The notes beneath the pieces are model-generated. The model was not told the origin of the DNA. It saw only the letters and a program-made list of their open reading frames with translations, and did not search any database. 64,000 nt of DNA from XN24 sp035514535. Its GTDB lineage: Bacteria > Pseudomonadota > Gammaproteobacteria > Steroidobacterales > XN24. The position numbers were made by a program, and so were the translations under genes. Positions within the stretch are counted from its first letter, which is position 1, and each line of letters starts with the position of its first letter. Below are positions 43,196 through 57,497 of this stretch, piece by piece. The DNA lies in assembly GCA_035514535.1 (NCBI GenBank), contig DATKAZ010000003.1, positions 109,928-173,927 on the forward strand, given 5' to 3'.

Positions 43196-44640
43196 ATGTT
43201 CCGTTCCCCTGCGGCCAAGCAAGGCCGATCGACCTGTAAATTCCTTCCCGGCCTGCCGGGCGCGCTGCTGGTCGCCGCGGCGGCGGCCGGGTGTGCCATG
43301 CCGGCAGACCGTCCCGGCCTGGAGCCGTGGGGCCGGACGGACCGCGGCGCCGCCACTGACGTTCGTGTCGCGCCGGTCCCGGCGCCGCGGCCCCCGGCCA
43401 CCGGCAGCCTGCCGGTGCTGCGGGACGAGGCGTCGCTGGACGAGCACATTCGCTACGCGATGCAGAACAGCCCGGCGCTCGAGGCGGCGTTCTATCGCTG
43501 GCGCGCGGCCGCGGAGCGCGTGCCGCAGGCTGAGTCGCTGCCGGACCCGCAGCTGGGTTTCGCGGTCGTCCTGGACCAGGTGGACCGCGACGCCGAGTAC
43601 ATGGGCGAGCGCTATTCCATCTCGCAGATGTTCCCGTGGTTCGGCAAGCTCTCGTTGCGCGGCGACATCGCCCTTGAAAACGCGCAGGCCGAGGCGCAGC
43701 GCTTCGAAGCCGCGCGCCTCGAGCTGGTCGACCGCGTCACGCGTGCCTGGTACGAGTACGCCTGGCTGCACCAGGCCGGGGCCACGGCCCGCGAGAACCT
43801 CGCCCTGCTGACCCGGCTGGAATCCGTCGCCAGGTCGCTGTATCGCAGCGGCGCGGTCAGCCAGGCAGACGTCAACCGTGCCCAGGTCGAGCTGGGGCGC
43901 CTGGACGACCAGGTCCGATCCCTCGAGGACATGCTCGGCCCCGCCGCCGCGGAGCTCAACGCCGCATTGGGTCGCCCGGCGCATGCGCGCCTGTCGGCCT
44001 CGCCGCCGCCGCCCTCGCGGCAGGCGGTCACAGAGCTGCCGGAGCGCGCCGACGAGGAATGGCTCGCGCTGGCCCGCCGGGGCAACCCCGGCCTGGCGGC
44101 CGCGCGCCACGGGGTCACGCGCGAGCGACACTCGATCGCGCTGGCCCGCCGGGACTACTACCCGGACTTCAGCCTCGGCCTGGAGTACGCCCGCGACGGC
44201 AGCGCCCGCATGGCGATGATGGACGGCGGCGGCGCGGACATGGTGGCCGGCATGATCTCCTTCAGCATCCCCATCCGGCGCGGACGCATCGCCGCCGGGG
44301 TCCGCGAGGCGCAGGCGCGGCTCAACGCGGCGAGCCGCGACGTCATGGACCAGGAGCTCGGCCTCGACGCCAGCCTGAAGGGCGCCCTGTTCTCCTACCG
44401 CGACAGCGCGCGCCGCCTCGCGCTGTATGGCGGCACGCTCGTACCCAAGGCCCGACAATCGATGGCGGCGACGGAAGTGGCGTATCGCGCCGGCGACGCC
44501 GCGTTCTCCGACCTGATCGATGCGCAGCGCGTCCTGCTCGAGTTCGAGCTCGCGCACGAGCGCGCCGCGGCGGACCGCGGCAAGGGACTGGCGCGCATCC
44601 GCATGCTGGTCGGCGCAGGCGACGACACGGGACCAAGCTC

Positions 44641-44644
<4 letters not shown>
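43196..44644 (+). CDS. cusC: CusC-like TolC-family outer-membrane channel
   Basis: 482 residues. A leader ends AAAAAGC, predicting a lipid-anchored outer-membrane protein. Long helical repeats with LRGDIALENAQAEAQRFEAARLEL-like coiled segments (residues ~150-210 and ~370-440) and a NRAQVELGRLDDQ motif are typical of OMF channels. Forms the exit of the RND copper/silver pump. The stop overlaps the cusB start by four bases. Confidence 0.9.
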
Positions 44645-50738
<6,094 letters not shown>

Positions 50739-50783
50739 GTCCGGATTAGTCCTGTCACACAATCCACCCAAGGAGTCATTGTC

Positions 50784-51293
50784 ATGAAGACATACGTTTC
50801 ATTGCCTGATACCGCCCGGATTGCCGGGCTGGTACTTGCCACCCTGGCGCTTGCGGCTTGTGGCCGCGACGGGCCGACCGTGGCCGTGAGCACGGCCACG
50901 GCTGCCGACGAGTCCGCGAAGCTCGTGGTCTACGAGGGTCCGCGCTGCGGTTGCTGCGGGCAGTGGGGGCTGCACATGGAGGCCGCCGGCTTCGAGGTCG
51001 AGGTCCAAAAGACCGAACACCTGGCGCACATCAAGCCGGCGATGGGCGTGCCCGCCGAGCTCGCTTCCTGCCATACGGCGAAAATCAGAGGCTACTTCGT
51101 CGAGGGACACGTGCCGGCTCGCGAGGTGCAGCGGCTGCTCGCGGAGCGGCCGGCGGCACGTGGCCTGGCTGTGACCGGCATGCCGGCCGGTTCACCTGGC
51201 ATGGAGGCCCCGGACGGGCGCGTCGACGCCTACGAGGTGCTGCTGGTGGCTGGCGACGGGGCCACCTCGGTGTACGCCCGGTACCCGGAGTAG
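50784..51293 (+). CDS. DUF411 (CopG-like) periplasmic metal-binding protein
   Basis: 169 residues. A leader ends LALAACG, a lipobox. VVYEGPRCGCCGQWGLHMEAAGF holds the DUF411 CxCC site (here CGCC), and SCHTAKIRGYFVEGHVPAREVQRLL is the second conserved block, also seen in CopG of Vibrio cholerae, where it has copper redox activity. It follows cusA by 45 bp with AAGGAG before the ATG. Confidence 0.9.
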   Translation: MKTYVSLPDTARIAGLVLATLALAACGRDGPTVAVSTATAADESAKLVVYEGPRCGCCGQWGLHMEAAGFEVEVQKTEHLAHIKPAMGVPAELASCHTAKIRGYFVEGHVPAREVQRLLAERPAARGLAVTGMPAGSPGMEAPDGRVDAYEVLLVAGDGATSVYARYPE

Positions 51294-51313
51294 CCGGCAG
51301 GAGGTAGCTGCAC

Positions 51314-51952
51314 ATGAAGACTTTGGCCGCCTTATTAAAGGCTGCATTAAAGGCTGCCGCGGTGCTGGTCGCAGTTGCCGTAGTCGCGGGAGGGCTCGTC
51401 ATTTACACAGGGCTTATCCCGGTGGCCGCGGACGTCGAGCACCGGCCGTTTAGCCAGTGGCTGCTGCAGACGGTACGCGAGCAATCTGTAGCACGCGCCG
51501 CCAGGGCGGTCGAAGTCAAACTGCCGCGGCAGCTCGATGGTGGCGCGCTGCTCTCGAGCGTGGCGGGCTTCGAGGAGATGTGCGCCGGCTGCCACGCGCC
51601 CCCGGGCCGCGCCGGGACCGCATTGGCCCGCGGACTGAATCCTCCTGCGCCGGACCTGGCGCAGGCGGCGCTCGAGCGCACGCCCGCAGAGCTCTTCTGG
51701 GTGACCCGGCACGGGATCCGAATGTCGGCGATGCCAGCCTGGGGGGAGACCCACTCCGACGACGAACTGTGGCCGCTGGTAGCCCTGATGATTCGCTTCC
51801 CGGAAATGGGAGCCGATGAATACACTCGGTTGCTCGACGATGCGCGCGCAGCCGGGACGGTGCACGATCACGGCGACGCGAATGATGAGGAACCAGGCGA
51901 GGATCAGCAGCAAGATAATCAGGACCAAGACCAACACGACCATCAACATTAG
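51314..51952 (+). CDS. Membrane-anchored c-type cytochrome with His-rich tail
   Basis: 212 residues. An N-terminal helix (residues ~12-33) probably anchors it to the inner membrane. One haem motif C90-x2-C93-H94 and RMSAMPAWG with the likely Met ligand fit a cytochrome c (class I-like, SoxAX/PetE-type) fold. The last ~30 residues are His/Asp/Gln-rich (DQDQHDHQH), a plausible metal-binding tail. Together with DUF411 it suggests redox handling of copper in the periplasm. Confidence 0.82.
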   Translation: MKTLAALLKAALKAAAVLVAVAVVAGGLVIYTGLIPVAADVEHRPFSQWLLQTVREQSVARAARAVEVKLPRQLDGGALLSSVAGFEEMCAGCHAPPGRAGTALARGLNPPAPDLAQAALERTPAELFWVTRHGIRMSAMPAWGETHSDDELWPLVALMIRFPEMGADEYTRLLDDARAAGTVHDHGDANDEEPGEDQQQDNQDQDQHDHQH

Positions 51953-51978
51953 AAGTCAAGTCAACACTACTAGTGGCC

Positions 51979-52321
51979 ATGTCCGTTGCGAAAGGGCTGA
52001 CGGAGGATGAAGCGCTTCGCATTGCGTCCGGCATCGAATCGGAGTCCGAGCACCCGATTGCTCGGGGTATCGTGGAGGACAAAGGCATAGAGATTTCTGT
52101 CGCCGAAGGCTTCCGCGCGCTCACCGGCCAGGGTGTGGCGGCCATGATCGGCGCCACCGGCGCTTCAGGAGGCGGCCGAGGCTACAGCCAGCCGTGGCCA
52201 GGCGGCGATCTATCTCGTTCGCGACAGCCGTGCCCTGGCCGTTTACGCCGTGGCGGAGGCGATCCGCGAGGAGAGCCGCGATGCCATCGCGGCGCTGCAG
52301 TTCCGGTTCAACGCCCACTAA
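51979..52321 (+). pseudogene. Fragment of a copper P-type ATPase (CopB-like)
   Basis: Frame one reads SVAKGLTEDEALRIASGIES, then HPIARGIV and FRALTGQGV, which is the nucleotide-binding domain just after the phosphorylation Asp. Near 52160 the frame changes and the reading continues as LQEAAEATASRGQAAIYLV and VAEAIREESRDAIAAL, the following part. Roughly 20 residues between are missing, so there is a deletion with a frameshift. The DKTGT site, all membrane helices and the C-terminus are absent; a stop at 52319-52321 ends the fragment. It is not functional. Confidence 0.8.
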
Positions 52322-52337
52322 CAAACTGGAGCAGGGA

Positions 52338-52535
52338 ATGATGAAACATGCCCTGATGATGGTGACCGGCTGCGGCTTGGCGCTGCTGCTGATTTTTCTC
52401 CTTCCCGCCATGGGCGTTGGCAGTGGCTGGGTGCTGGCCATAGTGTTTGGGGCAATGATGCTCTGCCACCTGATGCACTTCGGCATGCACGATGATGAAA
52501 AGAACGGAGAGAACGACCATGAACAGCGACACTGA
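52338..52535 (+). CDS. DUF2933-like small membrane protein
   Basis: 65 residues. MMKHALMMVTGCGLALLLIFLLPAMGVGSGW (helix; GVGSGW is the family-typical turn) is followed by a second hydrophobic stretch ending in LCHLMHFGMHD, with Met/His residues as in the DUF2933 family of metal-resistance islands. Overlaps the next gene by 17 bp. The tail is His/Glu/Asp-rich. Confidence 0.75.
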   Translation: MMKHALMMVTGCGLALLLIFLLPAMGVGSGWVLAIVFGAMMLCHLMHFGMHDDEKNGENDHEQRH

Positions 52536-52866
52536 TCAGAGCGACAGTTCCGCTTCCGGACACGTCCGGCCGCCGTCGCTTCCCTCGTTGTATCTCAACC
52601 CCAAGTACCTGGGACTCGCCTGCGGTGCGACCGGCGTGGTGTTCTACCTCGGCTGCATGCTGACGATGGCCACCGTGTCGCATGACAAGGCCGTGGTCTT
52701 CTTCAACAGCTTGTTACACGGTCTCGACGTGGGGCCGATTCTGAAAACCAGCGTACCTGTTTCCCAGGTCGCGCTGGGCCTGGTCACGATCTTCATCCTG
52801 TGCTGGTTCGCGGCGGTATTGATCGCGGGAGTTTACAATCTGGGCGTTCGTGTGGGCCAACGGTAA
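52519..52866 (+). CDS. DUF5676-like membrane protein
   Basis: 115 residues with two helices (LGLACGATGVVFYLGCMLTM and VALGLVTIFILCWFAAVLIA) and an acidic N-terminus. The family occurs next to copper ATPases and DUF2933; function unknown. It starts inside the DUF2933 gene and its stop lies just before the permease ATG, so the three genes are co-translated. Confidence 0.72.
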   Translation: MNSDTDQSDSSASGHVRPPSLPSLYLNPKYLGLACGATGVVFYLGCMLTMATVSHDKAVVFFNSLLHGLDVGPILKTSVPVSQVALGLVTIFILCWFAAVLIAGVYNLGVRVGQR

Positions 52867-52870
52867 TCAC

Positions 52871-54256
52871 ATGAACGCTACGCCAGACAGAACGTCAAAA
52901 TACCAGGCGAACAGCCTTTCGCTGATTGGTGCCGTTGCCTTGGGCACCGGCGTCATGATCGGCGCCGGGATTTTCGCACTGACCGGCCAGATGGCGGAGA
53001 TGACCGGGAGCCTGTTTCCTCTGGCGTTTCTTTCTGCCGCGCTGATTGTCTCGTTGAGCGCGTACTCTTACGTCAAGTTATCCAATGCCTATCCGTCCGC
53101 TGGCGGGATCGCCATGTATCTGGAAAAGGCGTATGGCGGAACCCTGACCACCGCCTTCCATGCCTTGTTGATGTATTTTTCCATGGTCATCGCCCAGAGC
53201 TTCCTGGCACGGACCTTCGGCTCCTACACCTTACGGCTGTTTGAAATCGATGACGGCAGTTGGCTGGTTCCCGCGTTGGGGGTTGGGCTGTTGCTGACGG
53301 CCTTTCTGATCAACCTGTCCGTCACGCGTTTGATCCAGGGGGTGGCCTCGTTGCTCGGTTTCATCAAAATCGCCGGCATCGTCCTGTTCGGCGTGGTCGG
53401 GGTGTGGGTGGCGGACTCGGTGACAACGGATTTCTCCGCAGCAGATCGCGAGGCCTCGCTGACCGGTTTTCTGGGTGCTACGGCGCTCGGCATTCTGGCC
53501 TTCAAAGGTTTCACTACTATCACCAACAGCGGTTCGGAACTTAAAGACCCGCGCAGGAACCTGGGCAGGGCCATCATGATCTCGATCGGCCTCTGCGTGG
53601 TGATCTACGCGCTGGTCGGCTTCGCGGTCTCCAGCAACCTGTCGCTGGAGGAGATTATCGCAACGCGCAACTACTCGCTGGCCGCCGCCGCTCGCCCGGC
53701 ACTGGGAGAGTACGCAGTCTGGTTTACCGTGGTTCTGGCCATGCTGGCCACCGCCGGCGGCATCATTGCCAGCATTTTCGCAGTGTCACGCATGCTGGCC
53801 ATGCTGACCGAGATGAAACTGGTCCCGCACCGCCACTTCCACATGCCGGGCAGTATCCGGAAGCACACCCTTGTTTATACAGTCGCGCTGGGGCTGGTGC
53901 TGACCGCGTTCTTCGACCTGTCCCGCATCGCGGCGCTGGGCATCATCTTTTACCTGGTCATGGACATCGCCATCCATTGGGGTGTGCTGCGCCATCTGCG
54001 AAAGGAGGTGGAGGCCCATCCCGCGATTCCGGTCATTGCAATCGTTATGGATGTGATCGTCATTGGCGGCTTTCTCTGGGTGAAAGCCGCCTCGGATCCT
54101 TTGGTTTTAGTCGTGGCAGCAGCCATCATGGCGGCGATCCTGATCACCGAGTTTTTCTTCCTCAAGTCACGCCCGTCCGCGAGTGAGCCGGAGCATTCGC
54201 ACGCCGGCTCATCTTCTAGCAGCTTAATACAGCGGGCGAATAAGTATGAACGGTGA
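52871..54256 (+). CDS. APC-family amino-acid permease
   Basis: 461 residues, ATG at 52871; GTG at 52850 is an alternative. About twelve to thirteen helices. SLIGAVALGTGVMIGAGIFALTG (G-x-x-I-G-x-G-I-F type) is the APC helix-1 signature, and FKGFTTITNSGSELKDPRRNLGRAI the conserved helix 6-7 region. Substrate unknown. The G+C looks lower than in its surroundings (for example TTGATGTATTTTTCC), suggesting a different origin. The His/Ser-rich C-terminal tail is unusual. It follows DUF5676 by four bases. Confidence 0.88.
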   Translation: MNATPDRTSKYQANSLSLIGAVALGTGVMIGAGIFALTGQMAEMTGSLFPLAFLSAALIVSLSAYSYVKLSNAYPSAGGIAMYLEKAYGGTLTTAFHALLMYFSMVIAQSFLARTFGSYTLRLFEIDDGSWLVPALGVGLLLTAFLINLSVTRLIQGVASLLGFIKIAGIVLFGVVGVWVADSVTTDFSAADREASLTGFLGATALGILAFKGFTTITNSGSELKDPRRNLGRAIMISIGLCVVIYALVGFAVSSNLSLEEIIATRNYSLAAAARPALGEYAVWFTVVLAMLATAGGIIASIFAVSRMLAMLTEMKLVPHRHFHMPGSIRKHTLVYTVALGLVLTAFFDLSRIAALGIIFYLVMDIAIHWGVLRHLRKEVEAHPAIPVIAIVMDVIVIGGFLWVKAASDPLVLVVAAAIMAAILITEFFFLKSRPSASEPEHSHAGSSSSSLIQRANKYER

Positions 54257-54740
54257 TCGCCATTTCCGTTGGAGCGAGCAAAGAGGTGTCCGCAGTAATT
54301 CCGGCGAGAAAACGGCGTCGTTGCGGTTGGTGATATCGGGTCATGGCAGATGAAGTTTGGGTTGCGCGTCGGTGATCATGGGTCATTGTGGGTTCAATCA
54401 GGGTAACATCACTGTCCGGCTAACCGCGCCGAGCCTACTGCCAAGTGCCTGATTTGATTTTCAGAAACAGCCATTTGTGGGTGAGGTCGACTTGAACCTC
54501 ACTTGCTCCTTCGGTGATCGTTCCGGAACCTGTTTTTCGAGGAACGCAGATGTATGCCGGCAAGACGCTGTTCGCACAACGCTTGATCAGCCGGGCTCGC
54601 AAGCTTTACACCGGCGAGTCGATCGGGATGGGCTCGACAGCACGGTCCATGCCCTGGACTCCATGACCTTTGACTCACGGGGTTGGGCCTATGGCAGCCG
54701 CAGCGGTGAACCCCTGTTTTACGACAGTGAAGGGTGAGGA
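54257..54740. other. Gap with possible IS4-type remnant
   Basis: No convincing intact gene. Around 54551-54582 a frame reads MYAGKTLFAQ, which resembles the first residues of IS4-family DUF4372-type transposases, but the similarity stops there. A frame open from 54477 to 54737 gives 86 residues of no family and ends in GSRSGEPLFYDSEG; it may be leftover coding sequence. The last bases carry GTGAGGA, the ribosome site of the next gene. Confidence 0.3.
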
Positions 54741-55211
54741 ATGTCAGGCTCGCCACGCCTGCGATTCATGCTCCGGTACTTGGCCGTCCTGGCACCCGCC
54801 AGTCTGCTCTGGGAGTTTGCCCACATGCCCCTGTATACGTTGTGGCTGGAAGACACTGCCTGGGACATCGTCTACGCGGGCGTCCACTGCGCGGGCGGCG
54901 ACGTCCTGATCGGCGCCGCCGGCCTCTTTCTGGCCTTCAGTCTTTTCGGCGGTTCAGGCTGGCCGCGGCAACGAGTCGTGGTCGTTGCGCTAGCCGCAAT
55001 GGCCTTCGGACTGGGCTATACCGTATTCAGCGAGTGGCTGAACGTCACGCTCCGGCAAAGCTGGGCGTATCGCGACATCATGCCTCGCCTGCCCTTCCTC
55101 GGCACGGGCCTCTCACCCCTTCTGCAGTGGCTGGTCATTCCTGCACTGGCTTACGTTCTAGCGTGGAAGGCGGAGACCGGTGCAGACAGAGATCCGAGCC
55201 TGTGGACATGA
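54741..55211 (+). CDS. Four-helix membrane protein of the metal-resistance region
   Basis: 156 residues with four hydrophobic helices. APASLLWEFAHMPLYTLW and DIVYAGVHCAGGDVLIGAAGL hold His/Cys residues inside or near helices; I recall similar proteins near copper genes but assign no function. GTGAGGA directly upstream of the ATG supports the start. It lies between two pieces of decayed DNA and may still be intact and expressed. Confidence 0.65.
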   Translation: MSGSPRLRFMLRYLAVLAPASLLWEFAHMPLYTLWLEDTAWDIVYAGVHCAGGDVLIGAAGLFLAFSLFGGSGWPRQRVVVVALAAMAFGLGYTVFSEWLNVTLRQSWAYRDIMPRLPFLGTGLSPLLQWLVIPALAYVLAWKAETGADRDPSLWT

Positions 55212-55540
55212 GTCAGGAGCAGAATCATGTCGTCTCACGCCAGGCACGGACGCGCTCCATCGATCGCTCGCGGAATAGCAATCTCCACCCCACTGACCGA
55301 CATCCAGGTCATCGCCGCAAGTGGACCATCACGCTGGTGGCCCTCGCGACAGCGCCGGGACTGGCGGCAACCACGAGCACCAGTTGCGTGCCGCGAGGAC
55401 GCTTGGCATCGTGCTGCCGGTGCTGACCTCGACCGGCCCGGGGCCCGTCGCAGCATCGACATGATCGGCACGAGCACGCACACTAGGAGAGTGTGCCGTC
55501 GCCGCCGCCGGCCGGCCGCCCGGCAGTCACCGTGGAGCTG
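55212..55540. other. Decayed spacer with gene remnants
   Basis: No intact gene. It contains a piece resembling the start of the OmpA-like gene further right (RKWTITLVALATAPG, 55316-55360, compare MNRKIFTITLVALLATAP) and the cusA remnant listed separately. The rest shows no coding pattern. Confidence 0.5.
55369..55468 (+). pseudogene. cusA remnant with internal deletion
   Basis: The codons read EHQLRAARTLGIVLPV-LTSTG, which matches two separate parts of the intact cusA in this window: EHQLRAARTLRIVLPV (50101-50150) and LPVLTSTGRG (50549-50580). The point of fusion is TGCTGCCGGT (55412-55421), present once in each part of cusA (50137-50146 and 50545-50554), so the fragment lacks 408 bases (136 codons) relative to the intact gene. 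Nothing else of the gene remains. Confidence 0.85.
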
Positions 55541-56203
55541 ATGATGAGACAGATGGACACCGCCGACGACCGACAGGCTGCAGTGGTCGTCCGCCACTAC
55601 GCCAGGTGGGCGCCGGCCTACGATCGCTTCTGGGACCGATACTCGCGCAATTCCCTGGGCAAGCTGGTCGAGAACCTGGCCTTGCGCGGCGACGAGCACG
55701 TGCTGGATGTCGCTTGCGGCACGGGGCGGCTCGCGGGAATGCTGCGCCGTGCCCACCCGGGCCTGCGCATCACGGGCATCGATCTCTCTCCCGCGATGAT
55801 CAAGGAATCGCGCGAGCGTCTGCCGGAGGACGAGAACACCGCCTGGCATGTCGGCACGCTCTCGACCGTCGAGTTTGCCCCGGGGTCATTCGATGTCGTT
55901 ACTTGCGCCAACGCATTCCACCTGTTCCTGAACCAGGATGAAGCACTGCGACGCATGCGGCAGCTCGTCTCACCCGGCGGCACCGTGTGCATCGTCGACT
56001 GGTGCCGCGAGTATCCGCAGATCCGAGCGATCCAGGGGCTGGCACGCCGCTTCGGCGCACAGTATCGCAACATTCTCACGCGTGCCGAGATGCGTGCCAA
56101 GGTGAGCGACGCAGGGCTGGACGTGCACGGAGATATCGAGCGCTTCAGGGCAACGCCCTTCTGGGGCATGATGTGTGTCGTCGCGCATCGGCCGCGAGGC
56201 TGA
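55541..56203 (+). CDS. Class I SAM-dependent methyltransferase
   Basis: 220 residues from ATG 55541 (frame open from GTG 55493). VLDVACGTGRLAGMLRRAHPGLRITGIDLSPAMI is motif I and II (in parts: DVACGTGRLAG, GIDLSPAM), FDVVTCANAFHLFLN motif III/IV. No membrane segment. It resembles UbiE/arsenite-type methyltransferases, but the cysteines of ArsM are not evident, so substrate is unknown. Next to the metal region, a link to metalloid methylation is possible but unsupported. Confidence 0.85.
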   Translation: MMRQMDTADDRQAAVVVRHYARWAPAYDRFWDRYSRNSLGKLVENLALRGDEHVLDVACGTGRLAGMLRRAHPGLRITGIDLSPAMIKESRERLPEDENTAWHVGTLSTVEFAPGSFDVVTCANAFHLFLNQDEALRRMRQLVSPGGTVCIVDWCREYPQIRAIQGLARRFGAQYRNILTRAEMRAKVSDAGLDVHGDIERFRATPFWGMMCVVAHRPRG

Positions 56204-56315
56204 TGCCGGACGGATTCCCGCGCGGCGGCGGCGCCACGATTCGCCACTATTGATCCTGCATCGGCCACACGGGCGCCCGCCCGGCGCCGCTCGCCGCGAT
56301 TGAAATGGTCTCCGC

Positions 56316-56345
56316 GACGGACCTTTCGTCCGTCACTCAAACGGA
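56316..56345 (+). promoter_or_regulatory. Hairpin pair before the OmpA-like gene
   Basis: GACGGAC-N5-GTCCGTC (56316-56334) is a perfect stem; its right arm can instead pair (TCCGT, 56329-56333) with ACGGA (56341-56345) overlapping the Shine-Dalgarno GGAGG. Only one structure can form at a time. Confidence 0.4.
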
Positions 56346-56355
56346 GGACGGTTTC

Positions 56356-57102
56356 ATGAATCGCAAGATTTTCACCATCACGCTTGTCGCGCTGCTCGCC
56401 ACGGCTCCCGCGTTCGGGGTGGCGGCCGAGAGTGCTGCCGAGGGGCGGCGCGCACTGCGCATCGGCGTTGCCGCCGGCGGGCTCGTGGGTGCCGTGGCCG
56501 GCGGTCCGCCAGGCGCGGTCATCGGCATGATGCTCGCCGGCATCACGACGGATCAGCACCTCACGGCCGGGCGGGCAGCGACACTCGAGGAGCGCGCCGC
56601 CGTACTGGAGCATGAGCGCCTCAGCCTGCTGTCCGAGCGTATGAGACTCAAGGCACGGGCCGACGATCTGGGGCGCCGGCTGGCACATGAGCGTCGACAG
56701 GCGGCCATCGCGGCCGGTAGTGCGCCGCTGGCGAACGGACTCGAGTTCGCCGTCAGTTTCCGTACCGACAGTGCGACACCGCCAGAGGACGCGACGGCGG
56801 GGCTCGATGCGCTCGCATCGCTGCTCGGCGCGACACCGTCACTCGATGTGCGCCTGGACGGGTATGCGGATCCGCGTGGCAATAGCGCACACAACCAGGC
56901 GCTCTCGCTGGCGCGTGCGGCAGCCATCCGCGATCATCTGGTGAATGCCGGCGTGGAGCCGGACCGTATCCGCGTCACCGCTCACGGCGCGATAGCGGAC
57001 CCCGCGGGCGAGCCGGGTAGACGGTCCGACGACTGGGCTTTGCAGCGGCGAGTCGACGTCCGTCTCGAAAACCATAGCGGAAAAGTGGCGGCCAATCCCT
57101 GA
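56356..57102 (+). CDS. OmpA-like secreted protein with glycine-zipper segment
   Basis: 248 residues. A signal peptide precedes a Gly/Ala-rich hydrophobic segment (GGLVGAVAGGPPGAVIGMMLAG, residues ~36-56), a coiled-coil of ~60 residues (LEERAAVLEHERLSLLSERM) and a C-terminal OmpA/peptidoglycan-binding domain with DGYADPRGNSAHNQALSLARA, the usual peptidoglycan-contacting motif. The layout is like the PdsO proteins of dedicated sortase systems and like Pal-type linkers, but no sortase gene is seen here. It precedes the EF-hand gene by 395 bp and may belong to the same envelope-stress region. Confidence 0.82.
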   Translation: MNRKIFTITLVALLATAPAFGVAAESAAEGRRALRIGVAAGGLVGAVAGGPPGAVIGMMLAGITTDQHLTAGRAATLEERAAVLEHERLSLLSERMRLKARADDLGRRLAHERRQAAIAAGSAPLANGLEFAVSFRTDSATPPEDATAGLDALASLLGATPSLDVRLDGYADPRGNSAHNQALSLARAAAIRDHLVNAGVEPDRIRVTAHGAIADPAGEPGRRSDDWALQRRVDVRLENHSGKVAANP

Positions 57103-57228
57103 ACCGGTACGGCCGCGTAACGCACGCCGGGGTGGCCTGCATACCGCCCCGGCGTCGGCCGGCAATGCCGCGCCCGAGGTGCGAGCGTCGCGCCGTGATT
57201 GCCGCACGGGATACGCCGTGAGCGGCAC

Positions 57229-57314
57229 TGTGTCGTATCGGACTCAGTTAAAAACCACGAAATATCAGCGTCTTGGTGGCAATCGCGTCAACTTGTGTGT
57301 CGATTCGGCCACAG
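57229..57314 (+). promoter_or_regulatory. Two copies of a TGTGTCG-type upstream repeat
   Basis: Copies at 57229-57247 and 57296-57314 share 15 of 19 bases (TGTGTCG, then TCGG, then CAG conserved), 67 bp apart. They lie 100-200 bp before the -24/-12 element, the usual position of sigma-54 activator sites. The second copy contains TGTG-N10-CACA. The rest of the 395-bp gap shows no gene. Confidence 0.6.
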
Positions 57315-57412
57315 TTGATCCGGTGCCGGTGGCCGGGCGGCCCCGCACCGTGATGAGACCGGGACCTTTATCTGTTTTATTTTCAGCAAGTTGCCGATCA
57401 TTATCCGGGACT

Positions 57413-57428
57413 TGGCACGACCCTTGTA
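57413..57428 (+). promoter_or_regulatory. Sigma-54-type -24/-12 promoter
   Basis: TGGCAC-N5-TTGTA agrees with TGGCAC-N5-TTGCA except one base in the -12 GC. Transcription would start near 57440, about 58 bp before the EF-hand ATG. A sigma-54-activator gene lies 2.8 kb downstream in the same direction. Confidence 0.6.
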
Positions 57429-57497
57429 GCGGTTACAAGCAAGCAAGAAACGCCAGCGCCCCGCCTGCCGGGGCCGAAGGACCGGGAGGAGCGCCGC

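Noticed and set aside
57229..57314. E. coli-type GlrR sites TGTC-N10-GACA
   Set aside because: Neither repeat has GACA at the proper spacing; only a TGTC part is shared, so a lineage-specific site is proposed instead.
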